From: Mesorhizobium ciceri WSM4083
GTDB lineage: Bacteria > Pseudomonadota > Alphaproteobacteria > Rhizobiales > Rhizobiaceae
Direction of reading: 5' to 3'
Assembly (NCBI RefSeq): GCF_000519305.1
Contig: NZ_JAFG01000003.1
Span: forward strand, 747,070 to 811,069
Length of the DNA: 64,000 bases
Shown here: piece after piece, positions 7,514-16,274 of the stretch
How the letters are laid out: the number at the start of each line of letters is the position of its first letter
How positions within the stretch are numbered: the stretch's first letter is position 1
Position numbers and translations under genes: made by a program
The notes under the pieces: generated by a model
Told to the model about the DNA's origin: nothing
Databases searched by the model: none
Seen by the model: the letters and a program-made list of their open reading frames with translations, nothing else

Positions 7514-9004
7514 TCAGTATTTGATCCATGTCGTTTTGAGCGCGGTGTACTTGTCGAGCGCATGCAGTGACAGGTCGCGGCCGAAGCCGGATTGCTTGAA
7601 ACCACCAAACGGCGTCATCGGGCTCAGCGCGTCGACCGTGTTGACGGAAACCGTGCCGGCATGGAGCCGGCCGGCGATGCGATGCGCGCGCGACAGGCTG
7701 TCGGTCCACAGCGATGCGGCCAGCCCGTACGGGCTGTCATTGGCGATGCGGATCGCGTCGGCCTCGTCGTCGAAGGCGATGACCGAAAGCACCGGCCCGA
7801 AGATCTCGTCGCGCGCGATCGGATCGGCGGGCGCGACATCGTCGAAGATGGTTGGCTGGACAAAGCTGCCACGCCCGTTGACCGTCACCAGATCGCCACC
7901 CGCAACCAGGCGCGCGGTTTTCTTGCCGGCCTCGACGAAGCGCATGACATTGGCCGCGTGGCGACTGTCGACCATGGCGCCCATTTTCGAAGCCGGATCG
8001 AGCGGATCGCCGGGCTGCGTGACCGCCGCACGTTGCACAAGTTTCTCCACCAGAGCATCCTTGATGCCGCGCTGGACGAGAAGGCGTGAATTGGCGGAAC
8101 AGACCTCGCCCTGGTTGAAGAAGATGCCGAGGGCCGCCATGTCGGCCACCACATCGAGATCCCTGCAGTCGGCAAAGACGAGGTTGGGGCTCTTGCCGCC
8201 GGTCTCCAGCCAGACCTGCTTCATGTTCGACTGACCGGAATACTGCAGGAACATCTTGCCCACGGCGGTCGATCCGGTGAAGGCAAGGCAATCCACATCC
8301 ATGTGGCGGCCAAGCGCCTGACCGGCGGTTTCGCCAAGGCCTGGCACGACATTGAGCACGCCGGCAGGCAGGCCCGCTTCCATTGCCAGTTCCGCCAGAA
8401 GCAGGGCCGACAGAGGCGACTGCTCGGCGGGTTTCAGCACCACCGAATTGCCCGCCGCCAGCGCCGGCGCGCATTTCCAGGTCGCCATGTCGAGCGGGAA
8501 ATTCCACGGCACCACTGCGCCGACCACGCCAAGCGGCTCGCGCCGCACCAGCACCAGATCGCCTTCGCCGGTCGGCGCCACCTCACCATAGATCTTGTCG
8601 ATGGCCTCGCCATACCATTGGAAGATCGCCGCCGAGCCGGGGACGTCGACCGAGGCTGCGTCCCTGACGAGTTTGCCCATGTCAAGCGATTCGAGCAGGG
8701 CCAGTTCATGCAGGTTTTCGCGCAGCAACTGCGCCAGCCGCAGCAAGACCTCCTTGCGGTGCGCCGGACTGGTGCGCGACCAGACACTCGCATTGAAGCT
8801 GCGCCGAGCTGCGGCAACCGCCAGATCGATATCTTCCTCGCCGCAGGACGCCACTTCGGCCAGCACCTCGCCGGTAGCCGGATTGACGCTGGCGAAGGTC
8901 CGGCCCGAACGCGCCGGAACCGTCTTGCCGTCGATGAACGCCTTGTCGCGAAAGCGGATCGCGGACGCCTTGCCGATCCAGTCCTTGTGGCTGAGCTCGC
9001 TCAT
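7514..9004 (-). CDS. NAD(P)-dependent aldehyde dehydrogenase (PuuC-like)
   Basis: The product has 496 residues, full length. It shows VVPWNFPLDM, the cofactor loop FTGSTAVGK, the catalytic Glu in LETGGKSPN and the catalytic Cys in FNQGEVCSANSR. The closest pattern is the gamma-glutamyl-gamma-aminobutyraldehyde/betaine aldehyde group. It is the last gene of the minus-strand operon that starts with the NitT/TauT transporter at 16089 and includes a GMC alcohol oxidoreductase. The two would oxidise an alcohol to an aldehyde and then to an acid. The gap to the upstream DUF1028 gene is 21 bases. The double-hairpin repeat follows the stop. Confidence 0.9.
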   Translation of the reverse strand: MSELSHKDWIGKASAIRFRDKAFIDGKTVPARSGRTFASVNPATGEVLAEVASCGEEDIDLAVAAARRSFNASVWSRTSPAHRKEVLLRLAQLLRENLHELALLESLDMGKLVRDAASVDVPGSAAIFQWYGEAIDKIYGEVAPTGEGDLVLVRREPLGVVGAVVPWNFPLDMATWKCAPALAAGNSVVLKPAEQSPLSALLLAELAMEAGLPAGVLNVVPGLGETAGQALGRHMDVDCLAFTGSTAVGKMFLQYSGQSNMKQVWLETGGKSPNLVFADCRDLDVVADMAALGIFFNQGEVCSANSRLLVQRGIKDALVEKLVQRAAVTQPGDPLDPASKMGAMVDSRHAANVMRFVEAGKKTARLVAGGDLVTVNGRGSFVQPTIFDDVAPADPIARDEIFGPVLSVIAFDDEADAIRIANDSPYGLAASLWTDSLSRAHRIAGRLHAGTVSVNTVDALSPMTPFGGFKQSGFGRDLSLHALDKYTALKTTWIKY

Positions 9005-9025
9005 CGCAGGTGGCCCCTGTCTTGA

Positions 9026-9700
9026 CTATTCGTCGCCCGGCACGCCGTAGCTCGGCGCATCGGATGGGTTGATGGCGCGGGTCACATACGCATCGAGCTG
9101 TGGCTTGTAGAGTTCCCATAAGCTCGCCAGTTTCTCGATCGGGCAGTCGTCGGTCCAGTCGCAGCGCAAATCGGCGACCGGCCACGCAACCTCGCGCACC
9201 AACTTCATGCCGGCGGAATGGACCGGGCCGGCCTCGCCGCCAGCCTTCAGCGCGGCGCGCATGGTTGCGATAAGGCGGTCGCCGAGATGCCCTTCCGACG
9301 CCAGGAAGGCCTCGACCATGGCTTGCGGCACGCCGTCATGGGCCAGCATGTTGCCGCCGCAGGCGACATTGTCCGCACGTGCCTCCGCCCAGATGCCAAG
9401 CGCCCTGGGTCCTGAATGGATCGCGGTCGTTCCAGCGGCATCGACAGCCAGCACCTGCCGGTATTCGGGATAAGCGCCGGTGCGCTTCAGGATGGCAACC
9501 GCCTCGACGGCCGAAGCGCCGTGCGCCAGCAATTCGAGGCCTCGCAGCCCCAGCGTCGGATCGGTGACGTTCTGGCTTGCGATGGCGCCGGCGCCTGCCT
9601 GTGCATAGGCGCAGCGCGCCGCGACAGCAGGCGATGAGGAGGACACCGCGACCCCGAACATGCCGGTCCGGCTGCACCGCGCTACTATGGAAAAGGTCAT
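9026..9700 (-). CDS. DUF1028 family protein (Ntn-hydrolase-like)
   Basis: The product has 224 residues and starts MTFSIVARC at the ATG at 9700, five bases after the RidA stop; longer upstream frames overlap ridA. The DUF1028 pattern is clear: FGVAVSSSSPAVAARCAYA, GAGAIASQNVTDP, and GNMLAHDGVPQAM. The function of the family is not settled; the fold is thought to resemble N-terminal nucleophile hydrolases, and members often sit in operons for small amides or amines. Its position between RidA and an aldehyde dehydrogenase agrees with a hydrolytic step on a nitrogenous intermediate, which is inference. Confidence 0.85.
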   Translation of the reverse strand: MTFSIVARCSRTGMFGVAVSSSSPAVAARCAYAQAGAGAIASQNVTDPTLGLRGLELLAHGASAVEAVAILKRTGAYPEYRQVLAVDAAGTTAIHSGPRALGIWAEARADNVACGGNMLAHDGVPQAMVEAFLASEGHLGDRLIATMRAALKAGGEAGPVHSAGMKLVREVAWPVADLRCDWTDDCPIEKLASLWELYKPQLDAYVTRAINPSDAPSYGVPGDE

Positions 9701-9705
9701 CGCTA

Positions 9706-10122
9706 TTAATCCGGGATAACGGCGGTGCCGTCGATCTCGACCAGCCAGTCCGGCCGCGCCAGGGCCTGCACGACAAGGCCGGTCGAAACGGGATGTACGC
9801 CTTTGATGTACTCGCCCATGGTGCGGTAGACCGCCTCGCGATGGCGCACGTCGGTGATGTAGACCACCACCTTGACCAGGTGCTCCATGGTGCCGCCGCA
9901 CTCCTCAATCAGCTGGCGGATGTTCTGCATCACCTTGTGCGTCTGCTCGACGGGATCATGGCTGTCGATGTTCTTGGCCGTGTCCAGATCCTGCGGGCAC
10001 TGGCCACGCAGATAGACGGTCCTGCCGCCCCGCGTAACGACCGCCTGGCACAGGTCATTGTCGAGCTTCTGCTCGGGATAGGTGTCCTTGGTGTTGAACT
10101 TGCGAATTCTTGTATGCGCCAT
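9706..10122 (-). CDS. RidA/YjgF-family enamine/imine deaminase
   Basis: The product has 138 residues starting MAHTRIRKF at 10122, in the usual RidA size range. It has the RidA core: VYLRGQCPQD, a helix with VMQNIRQLIEECGG, VVVYITDVRHREAVY and the C-terminal LVEIDGTAVI. RidA proteins hydrolyse reactive enamines and imines released by PLP or flavin amine-oxidising enzymes. Here the partner may be the flavin monooxygenase just upstream or the amine dehydrogenase at 2892. The residue usually aligned with the RidA catalytic Arg was not clearly located, so it may be a subfamily member with a different reaction. Confidence 0.88.
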   Translation of the reverse strand: MAHTRIRKFNTKDTYPEQKLDNDLCQAVVTRGGRTVYLRGQCPQDLDTAKNIDSHDPVEQTHKVMQNIRQLIEECGGTMEHLVKVVVYITDVRHREAVYRTMGEYIKGVHPVSTGLVVQALARPDWLVEIDGTAVIPD

Positions 10123-10177
10123 CTTGGTCTCCGTCGGATCAGGCTCGAGGTCGGGACCTCCGTTTGAGGTGCCGTGT

Positions 10178-11452
10178 CTATGCCACCTTGGTCTCGCGCT
10201 TTGCGGACGCATGGTAGGCCAGGTACTTGCGCTGCGTGGAAATATGGTCGGCCACATGCTGGGCGTCGTGCCAGACGCCCCAGATGAAGCTCGACCCCCT
10301 GCGCGATTGCCAAGGCAGGCCAAGAAAATAGATCCCGGGCTCGGTCGACACACCGCGCTGATGCTTCGGCTTGCCCTTTTCGTCGAACACATCGACCTTC
10401 AGCCAGTTGTAATCAACGGTGAATCCCGTCGCCCAGATGATCGAACCTATCCCGGCTTCAGCCAGGTTCAGAGCGAGAATGGGATCGGTCATGCATTGCG
10501 GGTCCGGCCCGATTTTGCGGGCCTCGGGCTCCGGGGGAAGGTCGAGGCCGTTGCGGGCGACATAGGCATCTGCCTCGTCCAGAACCGACATGTAATTCGC
10601 ATCGCCGCGCGCGATATTCTTGGCCAGATCGGGCGCGAAGGTCATGACACCGTGCCTGCAGGATTCGGTCCGGCCAACCAGCGTCATCCCTTGCGCGGCA
10701 AGGCGCCGGAAGTCGATCGTCTGGCCGCCCCGCGCGCCGCTTACCGCAATGGTGACATGTTCGGTGCCCGGAGCCGGCGCCTGCGCGTCCCATTTGCCCA
10801 AAACGCCCAGCCACCAGCAGAAGTCACGCTCGCGATAGGCCCGCGGCGGGCGATCATGCGGCCCGACCGAGAGGTAGACGCGGCGTCCCGCACGCTGGAG
10901 TTCGTCGGCGATCTGCACCCCCGAAGACCCGGAGCCGACCACCAGCACCGCCCCTGCGGGCAGCTGGCCGGGATTGCGATAGGCGCTGGAATGGATCTGC
11001 ATAGGCCCGGCATCCCCGGGAACGACGGCCGGGATAACCGGATGCTGGAAAGCGCCGGTGGCGGCAACCACGCTCCTGGCCTCGATCACGCCATCCGAGG
11101 TTTCGACACGGAAGCCGGGACGGCCGACAAGCCTTTCCACGCTCCTGACCTCCACGCCGCAGCGGATGGGGGCAGCGATCATGTCGGCGTAAGCGACAAA
11201 ATAGTCGGCGACCTTCTCCTTGCCGATAAAGGCATCCGGACCGGCATTGGGAAATTCCATGCCGGGAAAACGGTCATGCCAGGCGGGACCATTGGCGACC
11301 AGCGAGTCCCATCTTTCGGTGCGCCAGCGTTCGGCGATACGGTCCCGCTCGAGGACGAGATGAGGCACGCCGCACTTGCTCAGATGCTCGCTCATCGCCA
11401 ACCCCGCCTGGCCGCCGCCAACAACAAGCGTGTCTACTGTTTCGACTGGCAT
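10178..11452 (-). CDS. FAD/NAD(P)-dependent monooxygenase (FMO/CzcO-like)
   Basis: The product has 424 residues. The start is taken at MPVETVDTLVVGGGQAG (11452); the longer frame adds 20 residues rich in Pro and Glu. Two dinucleotide folds are seen: FAD (VVGGGQAGLAM, residues ~10-20) and NADPH (VVGSGSSGVQIADEL, middle). IIWATGFTVDY and FLGLPWQSRRGSS near the end are typical of flavin-containing monooxygenases that oxygenate N, S or carbonyl carbon. It lies downstream of the GMC gene in the same direction, but a TTAG-N7-CTAA site at 11565-11579 suggests an extra promoter in the 153-base gap. Confidence 0.85.
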   Translation of the reverse strand: MPVETVDTLVVGGGQAGLAMSEHLSKCGVPHLVLERDRIAERWRTERWDSLVANGPAWHDRFPGMEFPNAGPDAFIGKEKVADYFVAYADMIAAPIRCGVEVRSVERLVGRPGFRVETSDGVIEARSVVAATGAFQHPVIPAVVPGDAGPMQIHSSAYRNPGQLPAGAVLVVGSGSSGVQIADELQRAGRRVYLSVGPHDRPPRAYRERDFCWWLGVLGKWDAQAPAPGTEHVTIAVSGARGGQTIDFRRLAAQGMTLVGRTESCRHGVMTFAPDLAKNIARGDANYMSVLDEADAYVARNGLDLPPEPEARKIGPDPQCMTDPILALNLAEAGIGSIIWATGFTVDYNWLKVDVFDEKGKPKHQRGVSTEPGIYFLGLPWQSRRGSSFIWGVWHDAQHVADHISTQRKYLAYHASAKRETKVA

Positions 11453-11564
11453 TTCAGCGGCCCTTTCTGGCTCTCCCGAGAGTTTCTGCGGATGCGGCGG
11501 AGGTCTGATCATTGGTTTACTGGAGGGACCGGACAGCGAAAATTACGATTTCATGTGGCAGTGG

Positions 11565-11579
11565 TTAGCTTGTCCCTAA
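11565..11579. promoter_or_regulatory. TTAG-N7-CTAA operator before the monooxygenase gene
   Basis: TTAGCTTGTCCCTAA has the same arm sequence and spacing as 5113-5127 and 16260-16274. It lies 112 bases upstream of the flavin monooxygenase start, in the only sizeable gap inside the minus-strand operon. A LysR-type internal promoter is the simplest reading. Confidence 0.45.
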
Positions 11580-11605
11580 ATGCCGAATTGGCTGCGCGCA
11601 GACGG

Positions 11606-13210
11606 TTACGCCAGTATTGCCATGGCCGCCTTTTCGCCAATCATCATGGAGGGCGCATTGGTGTTGCCACCGATCAATGTCGGCATAACGGAGGCATCAG
11701 CGACGCGCAGATTGTCGAAACCGCGCACCTTGAGGCCGGCGGGATCAACCACCGCCATGGCGTCGTTGCCCATCCTGGCCGTGCCAACCGGATGATAGAC
11801 GGTAAGAGCCTCGGCACGCAGATAGGCGAGAATCTCGCCATCGGTGTTCACGTCGGGCCCAGGCAGGATTTCCGGTCCGCGGATGCCGCCGAAAACCGGC
11901 GAAGCAAGGATCGAACGCGCGACCTTTATGCCTTCGACGAGGGTCAGGGCATCCCGTTCGTCGCTGAAGAAGCGATGGTCTATGAGCATGTTGCGGCGAG
12001 TGCCGTCGCGCTGAAGCGTGATTTCGCCGACGCTGCCTGGTCTCAACACACAGGTGTGCACGGCATAGCCGTGGCCATATTCGACGAGCCGACCGCGATG
12101 GCTGCGATAGCCCGGCACGAAGTGGAACTGAATGTCGGGTATGCTCCCGGCATACTTCGTCCTGGCAAAGCCGCCGGCTTCGACATAGTTGGTCGTCAGC
12201 ATGCCTTTGCGCCGGGTGAAATACTGGAACGGCGCCGCCAGCATCGCCGGAAGATTGGCGAGCGAAAGGCCGAGCGTCTTGCGGCTGTTCGATCGCACCG
12301 TGATCATGCCATCGACATGGTCGCGCAAGTTCTTGCCGACGCCCGGCAGGTTCGCGACCGGTTCAATCCCCGCTGCTTTCAGCTCCCCGGCCGGGCCGAC
12401 GCCGGAAGCAAGCAGAATGCGTGGCGATCCGATCGCACCCGCGCTGAGGACCACCTCGGCTCGACAGCCTAACCGTTGGGTTGCGCCGTCGTTGATCACG
12501 TTGACGCCGGTGACGCGCCCGCGTTCAATCGTCAGATCAAGAACCTCGACGCCCGACAATATCCGCAGATTCGAGCGGCCGAGAACCGGCCTGACAAAGG
12601 CACTGTAGGCCGAGAAGCGCTCGCCTCTGTTCTGGGTGACGTTATAGATGCCGAGGCCCAGTTGGCCACCGGCATTGAAGTCGCGGTTCTCGGGCAGGCC
12701 TACGCCTCTGCCCGCCTCTACCCACAACCTGGATACGACATTGGGATCGCGCGGATTGTCGACCAGCAATTCGCCGTCGAATCCATGGTAGGCGGGGTTC
12801 TGCAACAGGCAGTTCCGCTCCAATTTCTTGAACACCGGCAGGACATCGGCATAGGACCATCCGGCGCAGCCAAGCGCTGCCCATTCATCGTAGTCCTGCG
12901 CGGCGCCACGAATATAGACCATCGAGTTGATCGAACTCGACCCGCCAAGAAGCTTGCCCCGATTGACCGGTATGCGGCGGTTGTTGAGCAGCGGCTGCGG
13001 CACGCCCTTGTAGCCGTAGTCGAAGTTCGGATTGCCGTAGAGCGAGAGAATGCCGGCCGGCACGCGCACCCTGGTGCGGTCGTCGCTACCGCCCGCCTCG
13101 ATCAGGCAGACACGGTTGGCAGGATTGGCGCTCAGCCGGTTGGCCAGGACACAACCAGCCGAGCCCGCTCCAATGATGATATAGTCGAATTCCGCGGTCT
13201 CGATGCTCAT
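11606..13210 (-). CDS. GMC-family FAD oxidoreductase (choline dehydrogenase-like)
   Basis: The product has 534 residues, full length. It has the N-terminal FAD motif YIIIGAGSAGCVLANRL, the GMC signature with KLLGGSSSINSMVYIRG, SAGAIGSPRILLASGVGP, and the C-terminal active-site region YHPVGTARMG with GGNTNAPSMMIGEKAA. It should oxidise a primary alcohol to an aldehyde. It follows the transporter ATPase gene by 76 bases in the same operon, and an aldehyde dehydrogenase ends the operon. BetA acts on choline; whether this one does is not visible from sequence. Confidence 0.9.
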   Translation of the reverse strand: MSIETAEFDYIIIGAGSAGCVLANRLSANPANRVCLIEAGGSDDRTRVRVPAGILSLYGNPNFDYGYKGVPQPLLNNRRIPVNRGKLLGGSSSINSMVYIRGAAQDYDEWAALGCAGWSYADVLPVFKKLERNCLLQNPAYHGFDGELLVDNPRDPNVVSRLWVEAGRGVGLPENRDFNAGGQLGLGIYNVTQNRGERFSAYSAFVRPVLGRSNLRILSGVEVLDLTIERGRVTGVNVINDGATQRLGCRAEVVLSAGAIGSPRILLASGVGPAGELKAAGIEPVANLPGVGKNLRDHVDGMITVRSNSRKTLGLSLANLPAMLAAPFQYFTRRKGMLTTNYVEAGGFARTKYAGSIPDIQFHFVPGYRSHRGRLVEYGHGYAVHTCVLRPGSVGEITLQRDGTRRNMLIDHRFFSDERDALTLVEGIKVARSILASPVFGGIRGPEILPGPDVNTDGEILAYLRAEALTVYHPVGTARMGNDAMAVVDPAGLKVRGFDNLRVADASVMPTLIGGNTNAPSMMIGEKAAMAILA

Positions 13211-13286
13211 GCCATTCCTGTTTCGTGATCCACCCCGAAGACCGCCGACATCTTCCCGAAACCGAGGTCACTTTGGGCGACATGCA

Positions 13287-14090
13287 TCAGTGCTCGTCGT
13301 CTTCGTCGTTCTTCAAGAGCTCGAGGATTTCACGCTTCATGGCGATGAAGTTCGGCTCCATGACCAGATCCATGCTGCGCGGACGCGGGAGGCCGACGCG
13401 GATTTCCTTCTTGATCTGACCGGGCCGGCCGGACATGACGAGCACCCTGTCCGCCAGCAGGATCGCCTCGTCGATGTCATGGGTAACGAACAGGACCGTC
13501 TTCTTGGAATGATCCCAGATCCTCAGCAGAAGCTTCTGCATGCTGTGACGGGTTTGGCTGTCGAGCGCTCCAAAAGGTTCATCCATCAGCAGCACGTCCG
13601 GATCATTGGCGAGCGCGCGGGCTATCGCAACGCGCTGCTTCATGCCGCCCGACAGCTGAGACGGGTAATGGTTGGCGAACTTTGCCAGACCGACCTCGTG
13701 GAGAAAATGCTCGACAATGGCCCTGCGCTCGGCCGGCGCAATGCCCTTCCGCTTCGGGCCATATTCGACGTTCTGCGCCACTGTAAGCCAGGGAAACAGC
13801 GTATAAGCCTGAAACACCATGCCGCGATCCGGGCCCGGCTCGGTAACTGGCTTGCCGCCGACAACGATCATGCCGCCGGTGCGCTCCTCGAGACCGGCGA
13901 CGAGATAAAGCAGGCTCGACTTGCCGCAGCCGGATGGGCCGACGATCACACAGAACTCGTTGGGCACGACGTGAAAGGAAATGCCGTCCAGCGCGAGCAC
14001 CGCATTGTCACCCTTGCCGTAGCGCAGGACCACATTGTCGATGCCTATGTCGGAACTCTTTGGTTTCGTCGTAAGATTCAGGGCGTCCAT
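13287..14090 (-). CDS. ABC transporter ATPase, NitT/TauT (SsuB) type
   Basis: The product has 267 residues starting MDALNLTTK at 14090. Walker A is GPSGCGKSS, the Q-loop VFQAYTLFPW, the signature LSGGMKQRVAIARAL, Walker B VLLMDEPFGALD and the switch His FVTHDIDEAI. The last is typical of nitrate/sulfonate/taurine importers. The C-terminus is acidic (NDEDDEH). It forms a complete importer with the permease (13 bases upstream) and the binding protein at 15100. Known substrates of the class include taurine, alkanesulfonates, thiamine precursors and small amines. Confidence 0.93.
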   Translation of the reverse strand: MDALNLTTKPKSSDIGIDNVVLRYGKGDNAVLALDGISFHVVPNEFCVIVGPSGCGKSSLLYLVAGLEERTGGMIVVGGKPVTEPGPDRGMVFQAYTLFPWLTVAQNVEYGPKRKGIAPAERRAIVEHFLHEVGLAKFANHYPSQLSGGMKQRVAIARALANDPDVLLMDEPFGALDSQTRHSMQKLLLRIWDHSKKTVLFVTHDIDEAILLADRVLVMSGRPGQIKKEIRVGLPRPRSMDLVMEPNFIAMKREILELLKNDEDDEH

Positions 14091-14103
14091 GTGTGCGCGT
14101 TCC

Positions 14104-14970
14104 TCAATTGGCCCAGGGAGCGACGAGGCGGCGGATGCCCCGGAACAATTGGTCGGTACAAAGACCAAGGATGCCGATCATGGCGATGGCCATGAAGATC
14201 ACGTCGACCTGAAAGCCGCGCATGGCTTTGAGCGAGATGTAGCCAAGTCCGCTGCGGGCGGCGACGAGTTCGGCCACAACGAGATAGGTCCAGGCCCAGC
14301 CCATGGTGACGCGCAGCACATCCAGCACGCTCGGAAGCGTGGCCGGAAAGACGATGTGGAAGACCGTGTCGCCTCGTTTCGTGCCGAGCGTATAGGCTGC
14401 GTTGACGAGGTCGCGCTGGACGCTGCGGGCGCTGTCGGCGATCATGACGAGCTGCTGGAAGAAGACGCCGAAGACGATGACGGCAACGCGCTGCTCGATG
14501 CCGATGCCGATCCACAGGATGAAAAGCGGCACGAAGGACGTCACCGGCAGATAGCGTATGAAATTGACCAACGGCTCGAGAACGGCCTGGACGATGCGAT
14601 AGGTGCCCATCGTCAATCCAAGCGGCACCGCAACGATGCTCGAAAGGACGAAGCCGATCAACACCACCTGGACGCTGGCGAAAACATGCTCCCACAACGA
14701 CCCGTCAAGCGCCATGCTGATGGTGGTGGACAACACGGATTCGGGGCGAGGCAGGAACATTTCCTTGACCGCTCCGGAATAGGTCAGCGCGAACCAGCCG
14801 CCGATGACGGCGATCCAGACCATGAAGCCGAGCGTGATGGAGAGAGAGCGCGGCACAGCCCGAAACGGTGTGGCGATGACTTTCAGGACCGATCGACCGG
14901 CCTGACCTTCTTCCACTCTCGCGGTCACGCCATTGCTGACCAGAGAGCTCGTGTTCGGTGCTAGTGTCAC
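14104..14970 (-). CDS. ABC transporter permease, NitT/TauT (SsuC) type
   Basis: The product is an inner-membrane protein of 288 residues with about six membrane segments and the EAA-like loop around AAYTLGTKRGDTVFHIVFPA. The start is uncertain because the region lacks a good ATG. The GTG at 14970 is preferred, with AAAAGGG six bases upstream. An upstream TTG at 15045 would start inside a tandem repeat and add 25 residues. It lies between the binding-protein gene and the ATPase gene and belongs to the same importer. Confidence 0.88.
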   Translation of the reverse strand: MTLAPNTSSLVSNGVTARVEEGQAGRSVLKVIATPFRAVPRSLSITLGFMVWIAVIGGWFALTYSGAVKEMFLPRPESVLSTTISMALDGSLWEHVFASVQVVLIGFVLSSIVAVPLGLTMGTYRIVQAVLEPLVNFIRYLPVTSFVPLFILWIGIGIEQRVAVIVFGVFFQQLVMIADSARSVQRDLVNAAYTLGTKRGDTVFHIVFPATLPSVLDVLRVTMGWAWTYLVVAELVAARSGLGYISLKAMRGFQVDVIFMAIAMIGILGLCTDQLFRGIRRLVAPWAN

Positions 14971-15025
14971 GGGATACCCTTTTGGGCCGCTTGGACCGGA
15001 GGCGAGGTCCGCCTCCGGTTCAGCC

Positions 15026-15112
15026 AAATCACTTTGCAAGGTCAAATTACTTCGCAGGCCAAGCTACTTTACAAGGCCAAGCTACTTCCCAAGGCCAAGC
15101 TACTTCCCAAGG
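15026..15112 (-). repeat. 18-bp tandem repeat spanning the binding-protein stop codon
   Basis: About five head-to-tail copies of an 18-bp unit occur (on the plus strand AAGCTACTTCCCAAGGCC: 15061-15078, 15079-15096, 15097-15112; more diverged at 15026-15043 and 15044-15060). On the minus strand each good copy encodes the end of the upstream gene, ...LGK-stop. The last codons and stop have therefore been copied downstream, filling most of the gap to the permease gene. Confidence 0.85.
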
Positions 15113-16089
15113 AAGGACGTATCGACGAGGTCGTCGTACTTGACGTCCATCTTGAGCTTGCCGAAGCCGCCCCAGATATCGCCGCCTAGCTTGATCAGCT
15201 TGCCGGCTTCGCCACTCTCGCCACCGCCGAAGAATTCGGCATTGCGCTGCTTGCCGTAGAAGTTCACACCAGCGGCCGAGGAGGCGAAGTCCTTCGGATC
15301 CTTCAGCCAGCCGCCGACGCCTTTGGCCATGACCTCATACGCCTTCTCAGGATTCTCCTTGATGAACTCGTTGGCCTTGTAGAGGCCCTTCACCAGCGCC
15401 TCGACATCTCCCGGATTCTTCGTGATGTAGTCGCAGTTGAGCGCCACCACATCGACGATCAAGCCGGGCGTCTTGGAGGAGTCGATCAGCACCTGTCCCT
15501 TGTTTTCCTTCTTGGCCAGCGTCAGATGCGGTTCCCAGGTGACGGCAACGGGAATGCGGTCGGCCATGAAGGCGGCGGCGGCATCGTCCGCCGTCATGTT
15601 GGTGATCTTCACATCGGCCTGGGTGAGACCCGCCTGCTTGAGCAGGATATTGAACCAGAACTGCGACACTGACCCCTCGTTCAGCGCAACGTCCATGCCC
15701 TTGAGGTCGGCGACGCTCTTGACCCCGCTGGGCGCGAGCACGCCATCGCCGCCATGGCTGTCATCGAGCGCATAGACCGACTTGAAGCAGACATCCTTCG
15801 AACGATACTTCATGATCTCGTCGATGGTCGAGGCGCTGCCGTCGAGCTCGCCGGCGGCAACAGCCGCCATATACAGCGATGCTTCCTCGATGATTTCGAG
15901 CGAGACATCGAGCCCACCTTCCTTGAAGTAGCCCATGTCACGGGCAAGGAAGAGCGGCCCGTATCCCACCCAGGTGGTCATGCCCAGTTTCAAGCTGCCA
16001 GCTTCGGCGTGGAGGTTCACCGATATGGCGCTGAGCGCAATGCCGGCCATAAGCGCGGCCCGGCGAAACTTCGAGATTATTGTCGTCAT
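15100..16089 (-). CDS. ABC transporter substrate-binding protein, NitT/TauT type
   Basis: The product has 329 residues. The start is the ATG at 16089 with AGGGGA upstream (the adjacent GTG at 16092 is rejected). A Sec signal peptide is visible (basic residues, hydrophobic LMAGIALSAISV, then HAEA). The mature protein opens SLKLGMTTWVGYGPLFLARD and has the TVDEI-like STIDEIMKY and IPVAVTWEPHL motifs of the SsuA/TauA/NMT1 fold. It is the first gene of an operon running down to the aldehyde dehydrogenase at 7514. Its 3' end lies within a tandem repeat. The ligand is unknown; context suggests an amine or amino alcohol. Confidence 0.9.
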   Translation of the reverse strand: MTTIISKFRRAALMAGIALSAISVNLHAEAGSLKLGMTTWVGYGPLFLARDMGYFKEGGLDVSLEIIEEASLYMAAVAAGELDGSASTIDEIMKYRSKDVCFKSVYALDDSHGGDGVLAPSGVKSVADLKGMDVALNEGSVSQFWFNILLKQAGLTQADVKITNMTADDAAAAFMADRIPVAVTWEPHLTLAKKENKGQVLIDSSKTPGLIVDVVALNCDYITKNPGDVEALVKGLYKANEFIKENPEKAYEVMAKGVGGWLKDPKDFASSAAGVNFYGKQRNAEFFGGGESGEAGKLIKLGGDIWGGFGKLKMDVKYDDLVDTSFLGK

Positions 16090-16259
16090 CACGTTCCCCT
16101 GTTTTTCTGAAGTCGGGCGTTATCCCGGCCCGAACGAAACCCGCTCCGGATGCATCGCCGAAGCCTGTCGCCTGACGTTTTTTCTTGTTTTCTTTCAGCC
16201 GATGGCGGAGCAAAGCACGTTGGGTGCGCTGCACAAATTATGATTTTCAGTAGTTCGGC

Positions 16260-16274
16260 TTAGGCTGGACCTAA
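16260..16274. promoter_or_regulatory. TTAG-N7-CTAA operator before the NitT/TauT operon
   Basis: TTAGGCTGGACCTAA has perfect 5-bp arms (TTAGG/CCTAA). It lies 170 bases upstream of the binding-protein start. It is the best-formed of the three sites (see 5113-5127 and 11565-11579) and the likely main LysR site of the operon. Confidence 0.5.

Noticed and set aside
10082..12472. Long plus-strand open frame (~796 codons) opposite the monooxygenase and GMC genes
   Set aside because: It spans two clearly homologous minus-strand genes and their gap, has Arg/His/Ala-rich low-complexity composition and no domain. It is an antisense shadow of high-GC codon use.
15026..15112. 18-bp tandem repeats considered as a CRISPR array
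   Set aside because: The units are directly adjacent with no spacers and derive from the end of a coding gene.
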